Shown in pieces: positions 63,176 to 64,000 of a stretch of 64,000 nucleotides of DNA (its first letter is position 1; every line of letters starts with the position of its first letter). The stretch spans positions 1 to 64,000 of the forward strand of contig JASANE010017652.1 in assembly GCA_030248225.1 (NCBI GenBank), in the 5' to 3' direction. The notes under the pieces are model-generated. The model saw only the letters and a program-made list of their open reading frames with translations, was not told the DNA's origin and ran no database searches. The translations under genes were made by a program, and so were the position numbers. This DNA is from Trileptium ribeirensis (lineage: Eukaryota > Nematoda > Enoplea > Enoplida > Thoracostomopsidae).

Positions 63176-63399
63176 GAAAATGTCACAAATTCCAGATTAC
63201 CAATCTCTCCAATTAGAAGTCATTATTGAATGATTTTGCTTAGAAATGGCTTAAATGAAGACTGACAATATCAATTGCGTAAACGGTGTACTAACATACA
63301 CCAGTCAAACAAAATATTGTCAGATATCAAACGACTTGCAAAATGTTTCTTAAATAGTTAGAAACCCAACAGTCTCCGCAAAGTACCTTTTAGTAATAA

Positions 63400-63796
63400 C
63401 AAGAGTGCATTAGGGAAGAGTATGACACTTCCCCGCACTCACGTATTAGCCCGTGTTTGATAACGCGGCATTTTCGGCCTAACCCCCAGTTTCTGGGGGG
63501 TCGAGATACCCCGACCCCCCCTAGTTTCTAGAGGGGGTAGCTCGGACCCCCCCAGTTTTTTGGGGGTCGGTCGGGCCCCCCAATTTCTGGGGGTCTGTCC
63601 ATAAGCAGCTGCCTATAAACCGACACCCCTAGTTTTTGGAGGGTCCGACCGACCCCCCAAAAAAACTGGGGAGTGGGATCCAAGCTACCTCCCAGCAACT
63701 GGGGGGGGGGGGTTAGGCCGAAGACGTCCTCGTCATCAAACACGGGTTTACATGTGAGTGCAGGGAAGTGTCATACTCTTCCCTAATGCACTCTTG
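63400..63796. mobile_element. Intact-looking MITE with long inverted ends and 7-bp target duplication
   Basis: Ends CAAGAGTGCATTAGGGAAGA and its mirror at 63777-63796; the inverted similarity continues about 60 bp inward to CCGTGTTTGA. The flanks carry GTAATAA on both sides (63393-63399 and 63797-63803). The interior is made of CCCCC/GGGGG blocks with CAGTTTCTGGGGG-type units and no gene. Confidence 0.85.
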
Positions 63797-63803
63797 GTAA
63801 TAA

Positions 63804-64000
63804 TGATATGAGATGATATATCCAGAACTAAGTAATGCATGCTACAAGTGGCTAGGTGTGAAATACAAAATAGCAGACAAAATTGTCAGGTCTCAAGTAT
63901 CTGCACAGTACCTAGCTAGAAGGTACAAATGTTAATGTTAAACTATTTTCTAAAAGTCAATTTTTGAATAATGTAGTCAGTGTTCCCAAGAGTCTATGGG
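63804..64000. other. Window end, nothing recognised
   Basis: Presumed intron of the GPCR gene. Confidence 0.3.

Noticed and set aside
62888..63229. Read-through of the GPCR ECL2/TM5 exon
   Set aside because: Follows a GTATGT donor; the downstream residues are not membrane-like and overlap a repeat fragment.
63528..63743. Minus-strand frame of PP/GG repeats
   Set aside because: Translation of the G/C-block interior of the MITE.

Overview
This is eukaryotic, animal-like DNA: AT-rich, intron-rich and full of decayed transposable elements. Two protein-coding genes can be supported. No bacterial, phage or CRISPR feature, rRNA or tRNA was seen. Introns end mostly in TTTCAG/TTTTAG-like acceptors, and the receptor gene resembles invertebrate peptide receptors. 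Together these suggest an invertebrate, perhaps an ecdysozoan such as a nematode; this is inference and I cannot name the species.

Minus strand, 49414 down to 10246: a gene for the transcription elongation factor Spt5 (the DSIF subunit, partner of Spt4) over about 39 kb. I resolved 22 coding exons whose splice phases all agree. They give 989 residues counted from the ATG in the most upstream exon seen. The order is NGN domain, KOW1 to KOW5, a Ser/Thr/Pro/Gly-rich C-terminal repeat region, then KOW6 and KOW7 with a normal stop. The acidic N-terminal segment usual in Spt5 was not found. It may lie beyond the window, be missed, or be absent if the strong TTTCAG just before the ATG is a trans-splice site.

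Plus strand, 59773 to beyond 62887: the 5' part of a class A GPCR, most like invertebrate FMRFamide-type peptide receptors. The first coding exon carries TM1 to TM4. The TM3-TM4 segment is then repeated twice more in tandem (284-bp period), each copy open, in phase and flanked by splice signals. An exon for ECL2/TM5 follows at 62750-62887; the rest lies past the window. This tandem exon array is the most interesting feature.

The rest is repeats. Positions 1-5318 hold two copies of a long non-coding unit; 6833-7395 is a foldback element; 8941-9375 and 19347-19950 are short tandem duplications. The Spt5 introns hold a dead Tc1/mariner-like transposase, three relatives of a CAGGG-ended (hAT-like) element, several GGGAGCCC-type palindromic elements, a direct-repeat pair and a long inverted pair. 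At 63400-63796 there is a clean miniature inverted-repeat element with a 7-bp target duplication. The 10 kb between the two head-to-head genes holds no gene I can support, apart from one weak terminal-exon candidate at 58758-58927.
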